Shown in pieces: positions 19,092 through 29,506 of a stretch of DNA of 64,000 bases. The position numbers were made by a program, and so were the translations under genes. How positions within the stretch are numbered: the stretch's first letter is position 1; every line of letters begins with the position of its first letter. Below the pieces are notes generated by a model, which searched no databases, had not been told where the DNA came from, and saw only the letters and a program-made list of their open reading frames with translations. This stretch comes from Nocardioides agariphilus. Its GTDB lineage: Bacteria > Actinomycetota > Actinomycetes > Propionibacteriales > Nocardioidaceae. The DNA is taken from contig NZ_JADKPO010000020.1 of assembly GCF_015352445.1 (NCBI RefSeq), positions 23,045-87,044 of the forward strand, read 5' to 3'.

Positions 19092-19445
19092 TCACGACTC
19101 CAAGACGACGACGGCAGAGGCGATGCCGGCGTCGTGGGAGAGGGAGAGGTGGACGTGGACGGCGCCGAGCTCGGTGGCGCGGGCGGCGACAGTGCCACGC
19201 ATCAGGAAGAGGGGGCGCCCGGAGTCCTCGGAGACGACCTCGGCGTCGTGCCAGGCCAGGTTTCCGGGGGCGCCGAGTGCTTTGGCGAGCGCCTCCTTGG
19301 CGGCGAACCTGGCCGCCAGCGAGGCCATCCCGAGCGAACCCTCTGCGGGGGTGAAGAGACGTTCGGCGAGTCCGGGCGTGCGGGTCAGCGACTCCGCGAA
19401 CCGCTCCAGGTCAACCACGTCGATGCCGACGCCGATCACGGCCAC
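19092..19445 (-). CDS. acpS: Holo-[acyl-carrier-protein] synthase
   Basis: Transfers 4'-phosphopantetheine from CoA to a serine of acyl carrier protein. The 117-residue protein has the family signatures [13 protein letters not shown], with the metal-binding Asp at residue 9, and [13 protein letters not shown]. It ends in [15 protein letters not shown]. It starts with GTG eight bases after glmS and so is its operon partner. Its 3' end abuts the convergent AbiEi-like gene. Confidence 0.95.
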   Translation of the reverse strand: MAVIGVGIDVVDLERFAESLTRTPGLAERLFTPAEGSLGMASLAARFAAKEALAKALGAPGNLAWHDAEVVSEDSGRPLFLMRGTVAARATELGAVHVHLSLSHDAGIASAVVVLES

Positions 19446-19453
19446 CAGCAGGC

Positions 19454-21298
19454 CTACTCGACCGTGACGGACTTGGCCAGGTTGCGCGGCTGGTCGACGT
19501 CGTGTCCCATGCGGCTGGCCAGCTCGCAGGCGAACAGCTGGAGGGGTACGACGGCCACGAGCGGCTGCAGCAACACCGGCACGCGCGGTAGGTAGATGAC
19601 CGAGTCGGCGTAGGGCGCCACGGCCGGGTCGTCCTCCTCGGCGAGCAGGAGCGTGCGGGCACCGCGCGCGCGGATCTCCTGGATCGCGCTGATCATCTTG
19701 TCGTGGAGCTGGTCGCGACCCTGGGGCGGCACCACGCAGAACACCGGCAGGCCCTCCTCGATCAACGCGATGGGCCCGTGCTTGAGCTCGCCGGCCGCGA
19801 ACCCCTCGGCGTGGATGTAGGCGAGCTCCTTGAGCTTCAGCGCGCCTTCCAGCGCCACGGGGAACCCGGCATGACGCCCGAGGAAGAGCACCGAACGCGC
19901 GTCGGCGAGGTCGGCAGCCAGCGCGTAGATCGCGTCCTTGCGGTCCAAGATGCCCTGGATGTGCCCGGGCATCTGCTCCAGCTCGTGGACGACACCGCGG
20001 ATCTCGTCGCCGTACATCGTGCCCCGCACCTGGGCCAGGTAGAGGCCGAGCAGGTAGGACGCGACCAGCTGCGTGCTGAAGCCCTTGGTCGACGCGACAC
20101 CGATCTCGGGGCCTGCGTGGGTGTAGATCACCGCATCGGACTCGCGGGGGATGGTCGAGCCGTTGGTGTTGCAGATCGCCAGCACCCTCGAGCCCTGCGC
20201 GCGCGCGTGCCGGATCGCCATCAACGTGTCGGCGGTCTCGCCGGACTGGCTGATCGCCACGACCAGCGTGTCCTGGGTGAGGATCGGGTCGCGATAGCGG
20301 AACTCGTGGGCGAGCTCGACCTCGCAGGGGATGCGGGTCCAGTGCTCAATGGCGTACTTCGCCACGAGACCCGCATAGAACGCCGTGCCGCAGGCGACCA
20401 GGATGATCTTGTCGACGTCGCGCAGCTCCTGCTCCGAGAGCCGCATCTCGTCGAGCTGGAGCCGACCACCGGGCGAGTGGCGCCCGAGCAGGGCGTCGGC
20501 CACGGCGTGCGGCTGCTCGAAGATCTCCTTGCGCATGAACCAGTCGTGGCCGTCCTTCTCGGCCGCCGACAGGTCCCAGTCGACGTGGTAGTGCTTGCCC
20601 TCGGCAGGCGAGCCGTCGAAGCCGGTCACCTCGACACCCTCGCGCGTGATCGTGACCACCTGGTCCTGGCCGAGCTCGAGCGCCTCGCGGGTGTGCTCGA
20701 TGAACGCCGCGACGTCGGAGCCCAGGAAGTTCTCACCCTCGCCGAGCCCCACCACCAGCGGCGAGTTGCGGCGGGCGGCGACCACACGCGCAGGGTCCGC
20801 GGCGTCGACCGCCACCAGCGTGAAGGCACCCGCAAGCCGCTGGCACACCCGCTGCATGGCAACGGTCAGGTCGGCTCCCGCCTCGACCTCCGCCTCGAGC
20901 AGGTGGGAGACGACCTCGGTGTCGGTGTCGGACCGCATCTCGACACCCGCGTCCTCGAGCTCGCCGCGCAGCGCGGCGAAGTTCTCGATGATGCCGTTGT
21001 GGATCACCGCGACGCGGTCGTGCTGACCCAGGTGCGGATGGGCGTTGCGGTCGGTCGGCGCGCCGTGCGTGGCCCAGCGGGTGTGACCGATCCCCGTGGT
21101 CGAGGCCTCGAGCGGGTGCTCGGCCAGGTCCTTCTCGAGGTTGGCGAGCTTGCCCGCCTTTTTGTCGGACAAGATCGAGCCCTCGTGCACCAGCGCGATC
21201 CCGGCCGAGTCGTAGCCGCGGTACTCCAGACGCCGCAGGCCCTCGATCACCACGTCTTGAGCTGACTTCTCGCCGACGTAGCCCACGATGCCGCACAT
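19454..21298 (-). CDS. glmS: Glutamine-fructose-6-phosphate aminotransferase (isomerizing)
   Basis: Makes glucosamine-6-phosphate, the first step to UDP-GlcNAc. The 614-residue protein starts MCGIVGYVG with the N-terminal nucleophile Cys2 of the glutaminase domain. GHTRWATHG follows. Two SIS domains make up the C-terminal half ([26 protein letters not shown]), and the C-terminus has the characteristic [13 protein letters not shown]. It heads a minus-strand run with acpS, nnr and alr. No glmS ribozyme is expected or seen upstream. Confidence 0.97.
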   Translation of the reverse strand: MCGIVGYVGEKSAQDVVIEGLRRLEYRGYDSAGIALVHEGSILSDKKAGKLANLEKDLAEHPLEASTTGIGHTRWATHGAPTDRNAHPHLGQHDRVAVIHNGIIENFAALRGELEDAGVEMRSDTDTEVVSHLLEAEVEAGADLTVAMQRVCQRLAGAFTLVAVDAADPARVVAARRNSPLVVGLGEGENFLGSDVAAFIEHTREALELGQDQVVTITREGVEVTGFDGSPAEGKHYHVDWDLSAAEKDGHDWFMRKEIFEQPHAVADALLGRHSPGGRLQLDEMRLSEQELRDVDKIILVACGTAFYAGLVAKYAIEHWTRIPCEVELAHEFRYRDPILTQDTLVVAISQSGETADTLMAIRHARAQGSRVLAICNTNGSTIPRESDAVIYTHAGPEIGVASTKGFSTQLVASYLLGLYLAQVRGTMYGDEIRGVVHELEQMPGHIQGILDRKDAIYALAADLADARSVLFLGRHAGFPVALEGALKLKELAYIHAEGFAAGELKHGPIALIEEGLPVFCVVPPQGRDQLHDKMISAIQEIRARGARTLLLAEEDDPAVAPYADSVIYLPRVPVLLQPLVAVVPLQLFACELASRMGHDVDQPRNLAKSVTVE

Positions 21299-21331
21299 GC
21301 GCCCGAGTCTAGAGAAGCGGGCTTTGCAAGA

Positions 21332-22324
21332 ATGCCGCGCATGCCCTCAGGCGACCACCCCATCGGCGCCAACGGGCACAGCGAGCGCGAGTCCTCGCCG
21401 TACGTCGAGCTCGACCGCTCCGCATGGGCCTCCCTGGCCGAGGAGGTCGAGGACCCGCTCTCCGAGGGCGAGGTCGAACGCCTGCGCGGTCTCGGCGACT
21501 ACCTCGATCTGGAGGAGGTGCGCCAGGTCTACCTGCCCCTCTCCCGCCTGCTGAGCCTGCGGGTCGACGCGGCCGAGCGGCTGCACCGCGAGCAGGAAGG
21601 GTTCCTGCATCGTCCGCAGCCGCCGCGCACGCCCTTCGTGATCGGCCTGGCCGGGTCCGTCGCAGTCGGCAAGTCGACCACCGCCCGCGTGCTGCAGCAG
21701 ATGCTGGCCCACTGGCCGGCCCACCCCAACGTCGTCCTGGTCACCACCGACGGGTTCCTGCTGCCGACCGCCGAGCTGGATCGGCGCGGGCTCCTGCACC
21801 GCAAGGGCTTCCCCGAGTCCTACGACCGCAAGGCCCTGCTGCGGTTCGTGATCGCCATCAAGTCCGGTCGCGACGAGGTGATGGCGCCGGTCTACGACCA
21901 CCTCACCTACGACATCGTGCCCGGTGAGCACGTCGTCGTGCGCCAGCCCGACATCGTCATCATCGAGGGCCTCAACGTCCTGCAGCCGGCGCGGGTGCGC
22001 GAGGACGGCCGCGCCGGCCTGGCCCTGAGCGACTTCTTCGACTTCAGCGTCTACGTCGACGCCGCGACCTCCGACATCCGCCAGTGGTACGTCGAACGGT
22101 TCCTGCGCCTGCGCGAGACCGCGTTCCGCGACCCGGCGTCGTACTTCACCCGCTACGCCGCCTTGTCCCGCGAGCAGGCCGTCGAGACAGCCGAGCAGAT
22201 CTGGGACTCCATCAACGGCCCCAACCTCGTCCAGAACATCCTGCCGACCCGCGGGCGCGCCGATCTCGTGCTGCGCAAGGACCGAGACCACTCGGTGAGG
22301 TACGTCCGGTTGCGCAAGCTGTAG
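21332..22324 (+). CDS. coaA: Type I pantothenate kinase
   Basis: Phosphorylates pantothenate in the first committed step of CoA synthesis. The 330-residue protein has the P-loop GSVAVGKST at residues 108-116, [20 protein letters not shown] and [11 protein letters not shown] typical of type I CoaA. Two ATG codons nine bases apart are possible starts. It is divergent from glmS with about 33 bases between them, sharing a compact promoter region. It interrupts the glmM-glmS order. Confidence 0.96.
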   Translation: MPRMPSGDHPIGANGHSERESSPYVELDRSAWASLAEEVEDPLSEGEVERLRGLGDYLDLEEVRQVYLPLSRLLSLRVDAAERLHREQEGFLHRPQPPRTPFVIGLAGSVAVGKSTTARVLQQMLAHWPAHPNVVLVTTDGFLLPTAELDRRGLLHRKGFPESYDRKALLRFVIAIKSGRDEVMAPVYDHLTYDIVPGEHVVVRQPDIVIIEGLNVLQPARVREDGRAGLALSDFFDFSVYVDAATSDIRQWYVERFLRLRETAFRDPASYFTRYAALSREQAVETAEQIWDSINGPNLVQNILPTRGRADLVLRKDRDHSVRYVRLRKL

Positions 22325-22340
22325 GTCAATCGGTGGTCGA

Positions 22341-23339
22341 TCACAGCACCTTCTGGAACTCCAGGATCTGCTCGACCAGCCGGTAGCCCAGCTGCCCGTT
22401 CACGGCGTTCATGTGCTCGTTGACGTCGGCGTTGCCGGTGAGCACGATCTGGCAGTCGGGGAACCGCGCGCGCAGCGACCGGTGGGTGGCCAGCTTCATC
22501 GCCAGGCCCAGCGAGTGGCCGCGGTGCTCGGGCAGCACCATGGTGATGCCGATGTTGGCCTGTGACGTGCGGGCGGCATCGACGAAGACGTCGTGGTAGC
22601 CGGCCAAGGAGCCGTCCGCCGAGAGCGCCGCGCCGGCCAGCCCGGTCGTGCCCAGCCTGGCCGCCCGCTCCTCGCGGCGACGGATGCGCTCGGGGGTGTA
22701 GTTGAGGTCGCCCATCTCGAGGTCGCCGGTCGGGATCATCCCGATGAACCGGTTGAGGGCACCGCACACGCCGTCCACGAGCTCGTCGGGGACGCGGTTG
22801 GTCCACTCGACGACCCGGTAGTCACCGATGCGTGCCGCGACGTGCTCGTCGAGGGCGCCCCACGAGCCGGCGTACTGCGGCAGGTCGAGCACCTTGAACC
22901 CCTCGCGGTTGGCCAGGGCGTAGCTGTGCCTGGCCGCGAACGGCTCGCCGGGCGAGGTGCCGCCGACCGGGGCGATCGCCTCTGCCACCAAGACGTTGCG
23001 TCCCCCTGAGGTGGCCACCTCCTCCACGGCAGCCAGCACCGCGGTACCGACGCCACGACGGCGCTCGGGCTCGGGCACGTAGACCTCGAGGTAGGCGTGG
23101 TCGGTGTTGTCGGACAGCGGCATGTTGGTCACGCCCGCGCCCACGACGCGCCCACCGTCGTAGGCGGCGACGAACACGAGGTCCCAGTCGGGGTTGTCGG
23201 TAGCGGCCGCCTGACGGGCCAGCTCCCACGGCGTGTAGGTGTCGTAGGGCCGTCCGGCCACGGCACCGTCGTGGGATGCCTGCCACCAGTCGCGCACCTG
23301 GGTCTCGTCGCACTTGTCGACCTGGCGTACGTCGATCAC
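22341..23339 (-). CDS. Tandem GNAT-family N-acetyltransferase
   Basis: A 332-residue protein with two GNAT-like halves. The first (about 1-160) has YVPEPERRRGVGTAVLAAVEE. The second (about 175-332) has MVLPEHRGHSLGLAMKLATHRSL and NADVNEHMNAVNGQLGYR. The two-domain form resembles mycothiol-synthase-like or Eis-like double GNAT proteins in layout, but it is not recognisably MshD. The substrate is unknown. It starts with GTG and is convergent with coaA, only 16 bases apart. Confidence 0.85.
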   Translation of the reverse strand: MIDVRQVDKCDETQVRDWWQASHDGAVAGRPYDTYTPWELARQAAATDNPDWDLVFVAAYDGGRVVGAGVTNMPLSDNTDHAYLEVYVPEPERRRGVGTAVLAAVEEVATSGGRNVLVAEAIAPVGGTSPGEPFAARHSYALANREGFKVLDLPQYAGSWGALDEHVAARIGDYRVVEWTNRVPDELVDGVCGALNRFIGMIPTGDLEMGDLNYTPERIRRREERAARLGTTGLAGAALSADGSLAGYHDVFVDAARTSQANIGITMVLPEHRGHSLGLAMKLATHRSLRARFPDCQIVLTGNADVNEHMNAVNGQLGYRLVEQILEFQKVL

Positions 23340-23379
23340 CCGAGAACCCTAGGAACTCCGGCCGCAGCGGGCGACCTGA

Positions 23380-24726
23380 TTAGAGCGCGAGCTGCCGGCG
23401 TACGACGTCGGCGAGCCGGTGGGCGATCGCGTCGGCGTCGGACTGCGTGGCGGCCTCGACCATCACGCGCACGATCGGCTCGGTGCCGGAGGGGCGCAGC
23501 AGGATGCGGCCGGAGTCGCCCAGCGCAGCCTCTTCCTCGGCCACCGCGGCGGCCAGGATGCCGTCCTCCTCGACCCGCGACTTGTCGACGTCGGGGACGT
23601 TGACCAGCGTCTGAGGCAGTCGCTCGACGACCGAGGCGAGGGTCTTGAGCGAGTGACCGGTGGTCACCATCCGCTCCAGCACCTGCAGTGCCGTGAGCAC
23701 GCCGTCGCCCGTGGTGGCGTAGTCGGTGAGGATCACGTGTCCCGACTGCTCGCCGCCCAGGGTGTAGCCGGAGACCTGCATCGCCTGCAGCACGTAGCGG
23801 TCGCCGACCTTGGTCTGGCGCACGCCGATCCCGGCGGCCCGCATCGCCTTGACGAAGCCGAGGTTGCTCATCACGGTGGCCACGACGGTGTCCTTGGCCA
23901 GAGTGCCGGCGTCCTTCATCGACAACGCCAGGATCGCCAGGAGCTGGTCTCCGTCGACGACGTTGCCCTCGTGGTCGACCGCCAGGCAGCGGTCGGCGTC
24001 GCCGTCGAGCGCGAACCCGACGTGGGCGCGGTGTTCGACGACGGCCTTGCGCACGGCGTCGAGGTGGGTCGACCCGCAGCCGTCGTTGATGTTGAGACCG
24101 TCGGGCGAGGCGTGGATGGGGATCACCCGCGCACCTGCGTCCTCGAGCGCGCGCGGCCCGACGTCGTAGGCCGCTCCCTCGGCGCAGTCGAGCACCACGC
24201 GCAGGCCCACCAGCGGGTGGTCGATCGAGCGGACCAGGTGGGCGGCGTACTGGTCGATCGCGCTGGGGTAGACGGTGATCCGACCGACGTCGCCGCCGGT
24301 CGGCCGGTCGAACTGCTCGGTCAGCCGCTTCTCGATCGCGATCTCGATGGCGTCGTCGAGCTTGAGCCCGCCGCGGGCGAAGAACTTGATGCCGTTGTCG
24401 GGCATCGGGTTGTGGGAGGCCGACAGCACCACGCCCAGGTCGGCGCCGAGGATGCCGGTCAGGTAGGCCACGCCAGGCGTCGGGAGCACCCCGAGCAGGA
24501 GTACGTCGACCCCGGCGGAAGCGAGCCCGGCCACGACCGCAGCCTCGAGGAACTGCCCGGAGATACGGGTGTCGCGGCCGACCACGGCCAGCGGCCGGTG
24601 CCCCTCGAACTCGCCGCGATCGGCGAGCACGTGGGCAGCCGCGACCGAGAGGTCCAGGGCCAGGCCCGCGGTGAGGTCACCGTTGGCCAGGCCCCGGACT
24701 CCGTCAGTGCCGAAGAGTCGGGCCAA
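23380..24726 (-). CDS. glmM: Phosphoglucosamine mutase
   Basis: Converts glucosamine-6-phosphate to glucosamine-1-phosphate for UDP-GlcNAc. The 448-residue protein starts [12 protein letters not shown]. The phospho-serine is Ser104 in [16 protein letters not shown], the metal loop is DGDADR and the C-terminal phosphate-binding loop is [14 protein letters not shown]. It follows rpsI after 12 bases, giving the conserved rplM-rpsI-glmM order. Confidence 0.97.
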   Translation of the reverse strand: MARLFGTDGVRGLANGDLTAGLALDLSVAAAHVLADRGEFEGHRPLAVVGRDTRISGQFLEAAVVAGLASAGVDVLLLGVLPTPGVAYLTGILGADLGVVLSASHNPMPDNGIKFFARGGLKLDDAIEIAIEKRLTEQFDRPTGGDVGRITVYPSAIDQYAAHLVRSIDHPLVGLRVVLDCAEGAAYDVGPRALEDAGARVIPIHASPDGLNINDGCGSTHLDAVRKAVVEHRAHVGFALDGDADRCLAVDHEGNVVDGDQLLAILALSMKDAGTLAKDTVVATVMSNLGFVKAMRAAGIGVRQTKVGDRYVLQAMQVSGYTLGGEQSGHVILTDYATTGDGVLTALQVLERMVTTGHSLKTLASVVERLPQTLVNVPDVDKSRVEEDGILAAAVAEEEAALGDSGRILLRPSGTEPIVRVMVEAATQSDADAIAHRLADVVRRQLAL

Positions 24727-24738
24727 GAGAACGGCTGG

Positions 24739-25257
24739 TCAGCGCTTGCTGTACTGGGGTGCCTTGCGGGCCTTCTTGAGACCGGCCTTCTTGCGCTCGA
24801 TGACGCGGGCGTCACGGGTCAGCAGGCCGGCCTTCTTGAGGACCGCGCGGTTGGCGTCGAGGTCGACCGCGTTGAGGCAGCGGGCCACACCCAGGCGCAG
24901 CGCCCCGGCCTGGCCGGTGATGCCGCCGCCGTGGATGCGGGCGATCACGTCGAAGCGGCCCTCGAGCTGGGTCGCGGCGAAGGGCTCGCTCACCACCTGC
25001 TGGTGCAGCTTGTTGGGGAAGTAGGAGTCCAAGGTGCGGCCGTTGATGGTCCAGTTGCCCGAGCCGGGCACGATCCGGACGCGGGCCACGGCCTCCTTGC
25101 GGCGGCCGGTGGCCGCTGCGGGAGCGATGGTCGCGGGCTTCAGCGGTGCGTCGGCAGACGGGGCCGACTCCGAGCTGTAGGCGATGCCTGACTCGTCAGC
25201 GGTGTAGGTCTCCTCGACGTCGTCAGGCGAGGTGGTCTCGTTGGTGGTGTCGGTCAC
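24739..25257 (-). CDS. rpsI: 30S ribosomal protein S9 with an acidic N-terminal extension
   Basis: The 172-residue protein carries the S9 core from about residue 50 ([17 protein letters not shown]) to the conserved end [11 protein letters not shown], which reaches the P-site tRNA. About 45 extra N-terminal residues are acidic and Ser/Thr-rich ([12 protein letters not shown]), longer than the usual 130-residue S9. It follows rplM after 24 bases. An AAGGAATG sequence precedes the GTG start. Confidence 0.97.
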   Translation of the reverse strand: MTDTTNETTSPDDVEETYTADESGIAYSSESAPSADAPLKPATIAPAAATGRRKEAVARVRIVPGSGNWTINGRTLDSYFPNKLHQQVVSEPFAATQLEGRFDVIARIHGGGITGQAGALRLGVARCLNAVDLDANRAVLKKAGLLTRDARVIERKKAGLKKARKAPQYSKR

Positions 25258-25281
25258 GACTCACATTCCTTACTGGCAGGT

Positions 25282-25725
25282 CTACTGGGAGATCTGGGTG
25301 ATCTCGAACGGAACGGCCTTCTGAGCCGCGTGCGGGTGGTTCGGGCCGGAGTAGACCTTGAGCTTCTTCAGCAGCTGACGGCCGAGGCGGTTCTTGGGGA
25401 GCATGCCCCAGACGGCCTTCTCGATGGCCTTGCGGGCGTCCTTCTCGAGCAGCACGCCGATGGGGGTGGCGGTGAGGCCGCCCGGATAGCCGGAGTGACG
25501 GTAGGCCATCTTGGTCGTCTTCTTGTCGCCTGACAGCGCGACCTTCTCGGCGTTGACGACGATGACGAAGTCACCGGTGTCGACGTGCGGCGCGAAGATC
25601 GGCTTGTGCTTGCCGCGCAACAGCGTGGCGGCGGTGACGGCGAGCCTGCCGAGGACGACGTCCTCGGCGTCGATGACGTACCACTCACGGGTGATGTCAC
25701 CGGACTTGGGGCTGTAGGTGCGCAC
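25282..25725 (-). CDS. rplM: 50S ribosomal protein L13
   Basis: The 147-residue protein is a full-length L13 ([28 protein letters not shown] ... [13 protein letters not shown]). It heads the rplM-rpsI-glmM operon. In many actinobacteria truA lies directly upstream of this pair. Here 14 kb of accessory genes stand between them. Confidence 0.98.
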   Translation of the reverse strand: MRTYSPKSGDITREWYVIDAEDVVLGRLAVTAATLLRGKHKPIFAPHVDTGDFVIVVNAEKVALSGDKKTTKMAYRHSGYPGGLTATPIGVLLEKDARKAIEKAVWGMLPKNRLGRQLLKKLKVYSGPNHPHAAQKAVPFEITQISQ

Positions 25726-26051
25726 AGCAGTGCCTTTTCGTTCGTAGGGATCGGGCTGGTCGTGCTGCGCCTTCTGACGAACTCTGCCTGGCTTCTCCTC
25801 ATCCAGGTCTGCACCCGTTCCGGCTGAAGCGATGTGCTGGGACGGGCGCGGCAGGAGGCGCGACCGGCAAGTCTACGAAAGCCACGCGGCGAGCGCCAAT
25901 CCGAGGAGATCGCCGAACCGGGGTGAGATGCCGACTTCGCGTCGGATGAGGCTGCGGTCTAGGTTGGGGAGGAAGAACCGGACTCGCGTCCCGCCCCACC
26001 GGGTGCAGCGCGGGGCCGGTTCCCGACTGCTGTGTTGAAGGAGCCCCACCC
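25726..26051. other. Divergent intergenic region between rplM and gltA
   Basis: This 326-base gap must hold the promoters of the rplM operon (minus) and of gltA (plus). A GAAGGAG ribosome-binding site at about 26037-26043 precedes gltA. TAGGTT at 25960 is a weak candidate -10 for gltA without a convincing -35. I see no RNA gene, repeat or open frame with coding character here. Confidence 0.6.
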
Positions 26052-27353
<1,302 letters not shown>

Positions 27354-27358
27354 CCCAT

Positions 27359-27602
27359 CGCTGGTCGAGGAGGTTGCCCGCCAGCGCTGGTTGAGGAGGT
27401 TGCACGCCCTCGCTGGTCGAGGAGGTTGCACGCCAGCGCTGGTCGAGGAGGTTGCACGCCCTCGCTGGTCGAGGAGGTTGCACGCCCTCGCTGGTTGAGG
27501 AGGTTGCACGCCCTCGCTGGTTGAGGAGCACGCCCTCGCTGGTCGAGGAGGTTGCGCGGCCTCGCTGGTTGAGGAGGTTGCGCTGGCAACCGTCTCGAAA
27601 CC
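27359..27602 (+). repeat. Repeat cluster 3: nine 26-bp half-units, the last one completed
   Basis: Units begin at 27359, 27385, 27411, 27437, 27463, 27489, 27515, 27537 and 27563. Most are 26 bases (CGCTGGTYGAGGAGGTTGC plus a short tail); the seventh is 22. Only the final unit continues into the second hairpin arm (loop GCTG) and GTCTCGAAACC, ending one base before the next start codon. The run therefore has polarity: half-units nearest the gltA stop, the full element farthest away. It fills the whole gltA-cupin gap. Confidence 0.92.
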
Positions 27603-28130
27603 ATGGTGGGAGGCATGTCCTTCCCGTTCTACGACGACCCGACCACGGGCTACCCGCCCGACGTCTACCACGGCGAGACCGGCGAGGCCTCAGCCTGGAT
27701 CAGGCCCGACGACTCCCCCAAGGAGATCGAGTACGCGCGCGGAGGAAGCTGCGAGTACCTCCTGACCGGGGCCCAGTCGGGCGGCAAGCTCGGCATCTAC
27801 CGCTGGAGCTTCGGCGAGCACGAGAGCGGCCCCGATGCCCACTTCCACAAGTCGATCGCCGAGGCGTTCTACGTCATTGAGGGCGAGGTCAACCTGTACG
27901 ACGGCCGCGGCTGGAAGCAGGCCGGTGCCGGTGACTTGCTCTACGTGCCCGAGGGTGGGATCCACGGGTTCCGCGGCGGCAACCACGCGCGGATGCTCTT
28001 GATGTTCACACCCGGCGGTCCGCGCGAGGACTACTTCGAGACGCTGGCCTCCCTGGGCAGGGGCGCGACGATGACGGCCGAGGAACGCGTCGAGTTCATG
28101 CTGCGCCACGACACGTACTGGGTGGACTGA
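27603..28130 (+). CDS. Cupin-domain protein
   Basis: A 175-residue single-domain cupin. The metal-binding motifs are visible as GPDAHFHKSIAEAFYVIEGEV and VPEGGIHGFRGG. It may be a small dioxygenase, isomerase or binding protein; the substrate is unknown. Two starts are possible: the ATG directly after the repeat array, with no ribosome site, or an ATG 12 bases later, where GGGAGG sits too close. The repeat array seems to have replaced the native leader. Confidence 0.85.
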   Translation: MVGGMSFPFYDDPTTGYPPDVYHGETGEASAWIRPDDSPKEIEYARGGSCEYLLTGAQSGGKLGIYRWSFGEHESGPDAHFHKSIAEAFYVIEGEVNLYDGRGWKQAGAGDLLYVPEGGIHGFRGGNHARMLLMFTPGGPREDYFETLASLGRGATMTAEERVEFMLRHDTYWVD

Positions 28131-28153
28131 CCCGGGTCCGTGCCGGGCACAAT

Positions 28154-28813
28154 GTGCGGGTGAGCGACCGCGCCCCTGCCTTGCCCTACCGGACGACCGA
28201 GGACCTCGAGTCGGGTCTCGACCACCTCCGCTCGGCCCCGACCGACCAGGGCACCGTGCACCTCGTCGTACGCCGTCCCGATCTCGGGGCGCGCGAGATC
28301 CTCGACGAGGGCGTGCTCGACCTGGCCGACGGCCTGGTGGGCGACAACTGGCTATCCCGCGCCACCTCGCGGGCGATCGCCGACGGGCGTCACCTCGACG
28401 CCCAGGTCAACGTGATGAGTGCGCGGATGGTGGGTCTGCTGGCCGACTCGGAGCAGGAGCAGGCCTTCGCAGGCGACCAGCTCTTCCTCGACCTCGACAT
28501 CTCCGTGGCCAACCTGCCGGCCGGGTCCCGGCTGGCCTTCGGCGAGCTGGGTGCCGACGGGTCGTCGGCCGGGGCCGTCATCGAGGTGACGCTCAAGCCG
28601 CACAACGGCTGCGCGAAGTTCACGGCCCGCTACGGCGCCGACGCCATGCACTTCGTCAACAGCGAGACGGGCAAGGCGATGCGCCTGCGCGGCTTCAACG
28701 CACGCGTGGTCGAGTCCGGCCTGGTGCGACCCGGCGACGTCGTCCGCGTCGTACGTCGCGGTGGTCTGGACGACCAGACCGAACTTCCTGCGGAGGTCTC
28801 CGCCTCGGTCTAG
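28154..28813 (+). CDS. MOSC-domain protein
   Basis: A 219-residue protein with the MOSC fold seen in sulfur-carrier domains of molybdenum-cofactor enzymes. The conserved cysteine lies in KPHNGCAKFTARYGADAMHFVN, with GDQLFLDLDISVANLP and RLRGFNARVVESGLVRPGDVVRV around it. It could carry sulfur or bind Moco; no partner enzyme is nearby. GTG at 28154 or 28160 are both possible starts. It follows the cupin gene by 23 bases on the same strand. Confidence 0.8.
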   Translation: MRVSDRAPALPYRTTEDLESGLDHLRSAPTDQGTVHLVVRRPDLGAREILDEGVLDLADGLVGDNWLSRATSRAIADGRHLDAQVNVMSARMVGLLADSEQEQAFAGDQLFLDLDISVANLPAGSRLAFGELGADGSSAGAVIEVTLKPHNGCAKFTARYGADAMHFVNSETGKAMRLRGFNARVVESGLVRPGDVVRVVRRGGLDDQTELPAEVSASV

Positions 28814-28856
28814 CGTGGTGGGTGGCACCCGCTCCCCCCACCGGAGGTCACCCCCC

Positions 28857-29369
28857 ATGCACGCACGCTTGCTCCGCGCCGGCGCGGTCGCTGTCGCGAC
28901 CGGCGCTCTGGTGACCGCGGGACTGGTCGCTCCTGCTCACGCCGGCCCCGGCAACGGCCACGCCTACGGCCACCTCAAGAGCCAGTGCCGGGGGTTCCAC
29001 GCCACCGGCGCCGGCACCGACAACGGCGACGGTACGACAAGCGCCACGCTCTACCAGGGCGGCCGCGAGGTGGGCTCCTCGGCAGGCGCCCTGGTCCCCG
29101 GTGTCCCGGACGCCGACGGGCTGCTGCCCTTCACCGGCACCATCGTGCTGACTACCGCCAAGAAGGGCGCGCTGGAGGTGTCGGTCCAAGGCACCTTCTC
29201 CACCGTGACCGGTGAGTTCTCCGCCAGGTCGGTCGAGGTCGACGGCCGGGGCCCGATGAGGAATGCGACCGGCAGGCTGCGGGTCTGGGGAGTCCAGGAC
29301 CTCGCCACCGGCGCCTTCACCGAGACCGTGCACGCCAAGGTGTGCGTGCCCAAGAAGCATCAGAGCTAG
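28857..29369 (+). CDS. Small secreted protein, possibly an allene-oxide-cyclase/dirigent-like barrel
   Basis: The 170-residue protein has a clear Sec signal peptide (RLLRAGAVAVATGALVTAGLV, cleavage after APAHA near residue 29). The mature part is rich in beta strands, and GPMRNATGRLRVWGVQDLATGAFTETVHAKVC recalls the C-terminal pattern of allene-oxide-cyclase/dirigent-like barrels. That assignment is tentative. GGAGG lies nine bases before the ATG. It may be co-transcribed with the htrA gene behind it. Confidence 0.75.
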   Translation: MHARLLRAGAVAVATGALVTAGLVAPAHAGPGNGHAYGHLKSQCRGFHATGAGTDNGDGTTSATLYQGGREVGSSAGALVPGVPDADGLLPFTGTIVLTTAKKGALEVSVQGTFSTVTGEFSARSVEVDGRGPMRNATGRLRVWGVQDLATGAFTETVHAKVCVPKKHQS

Positions 29370-29506
29370 ACCTCAACACGCGCTCCACGAAGCCTGCGGG
29401 GGGCATCGGGGGCTGGGAACCCGCTGAGCGGTTCTCGAGACGACTTTTCGTCGACGCCCAGCGGGCTCTCAGGCTGGTCACAGGTGGCCACACCAACCTC
29501 GTGGTC

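Noticed and set aside
21299-21331. glmS ribozyme or riboswitch upstream of glmS
   Set aside because: The gap to coaA is only about 33 bases, too short for the ribozyme, which is also a Firmicutes feature.
27359-27602. CRISPR-like array
   Set aside because: The 26-base units are contiguous with no unique spacers, no leader and no cas genes. They are half copies of the palindromic repeat.
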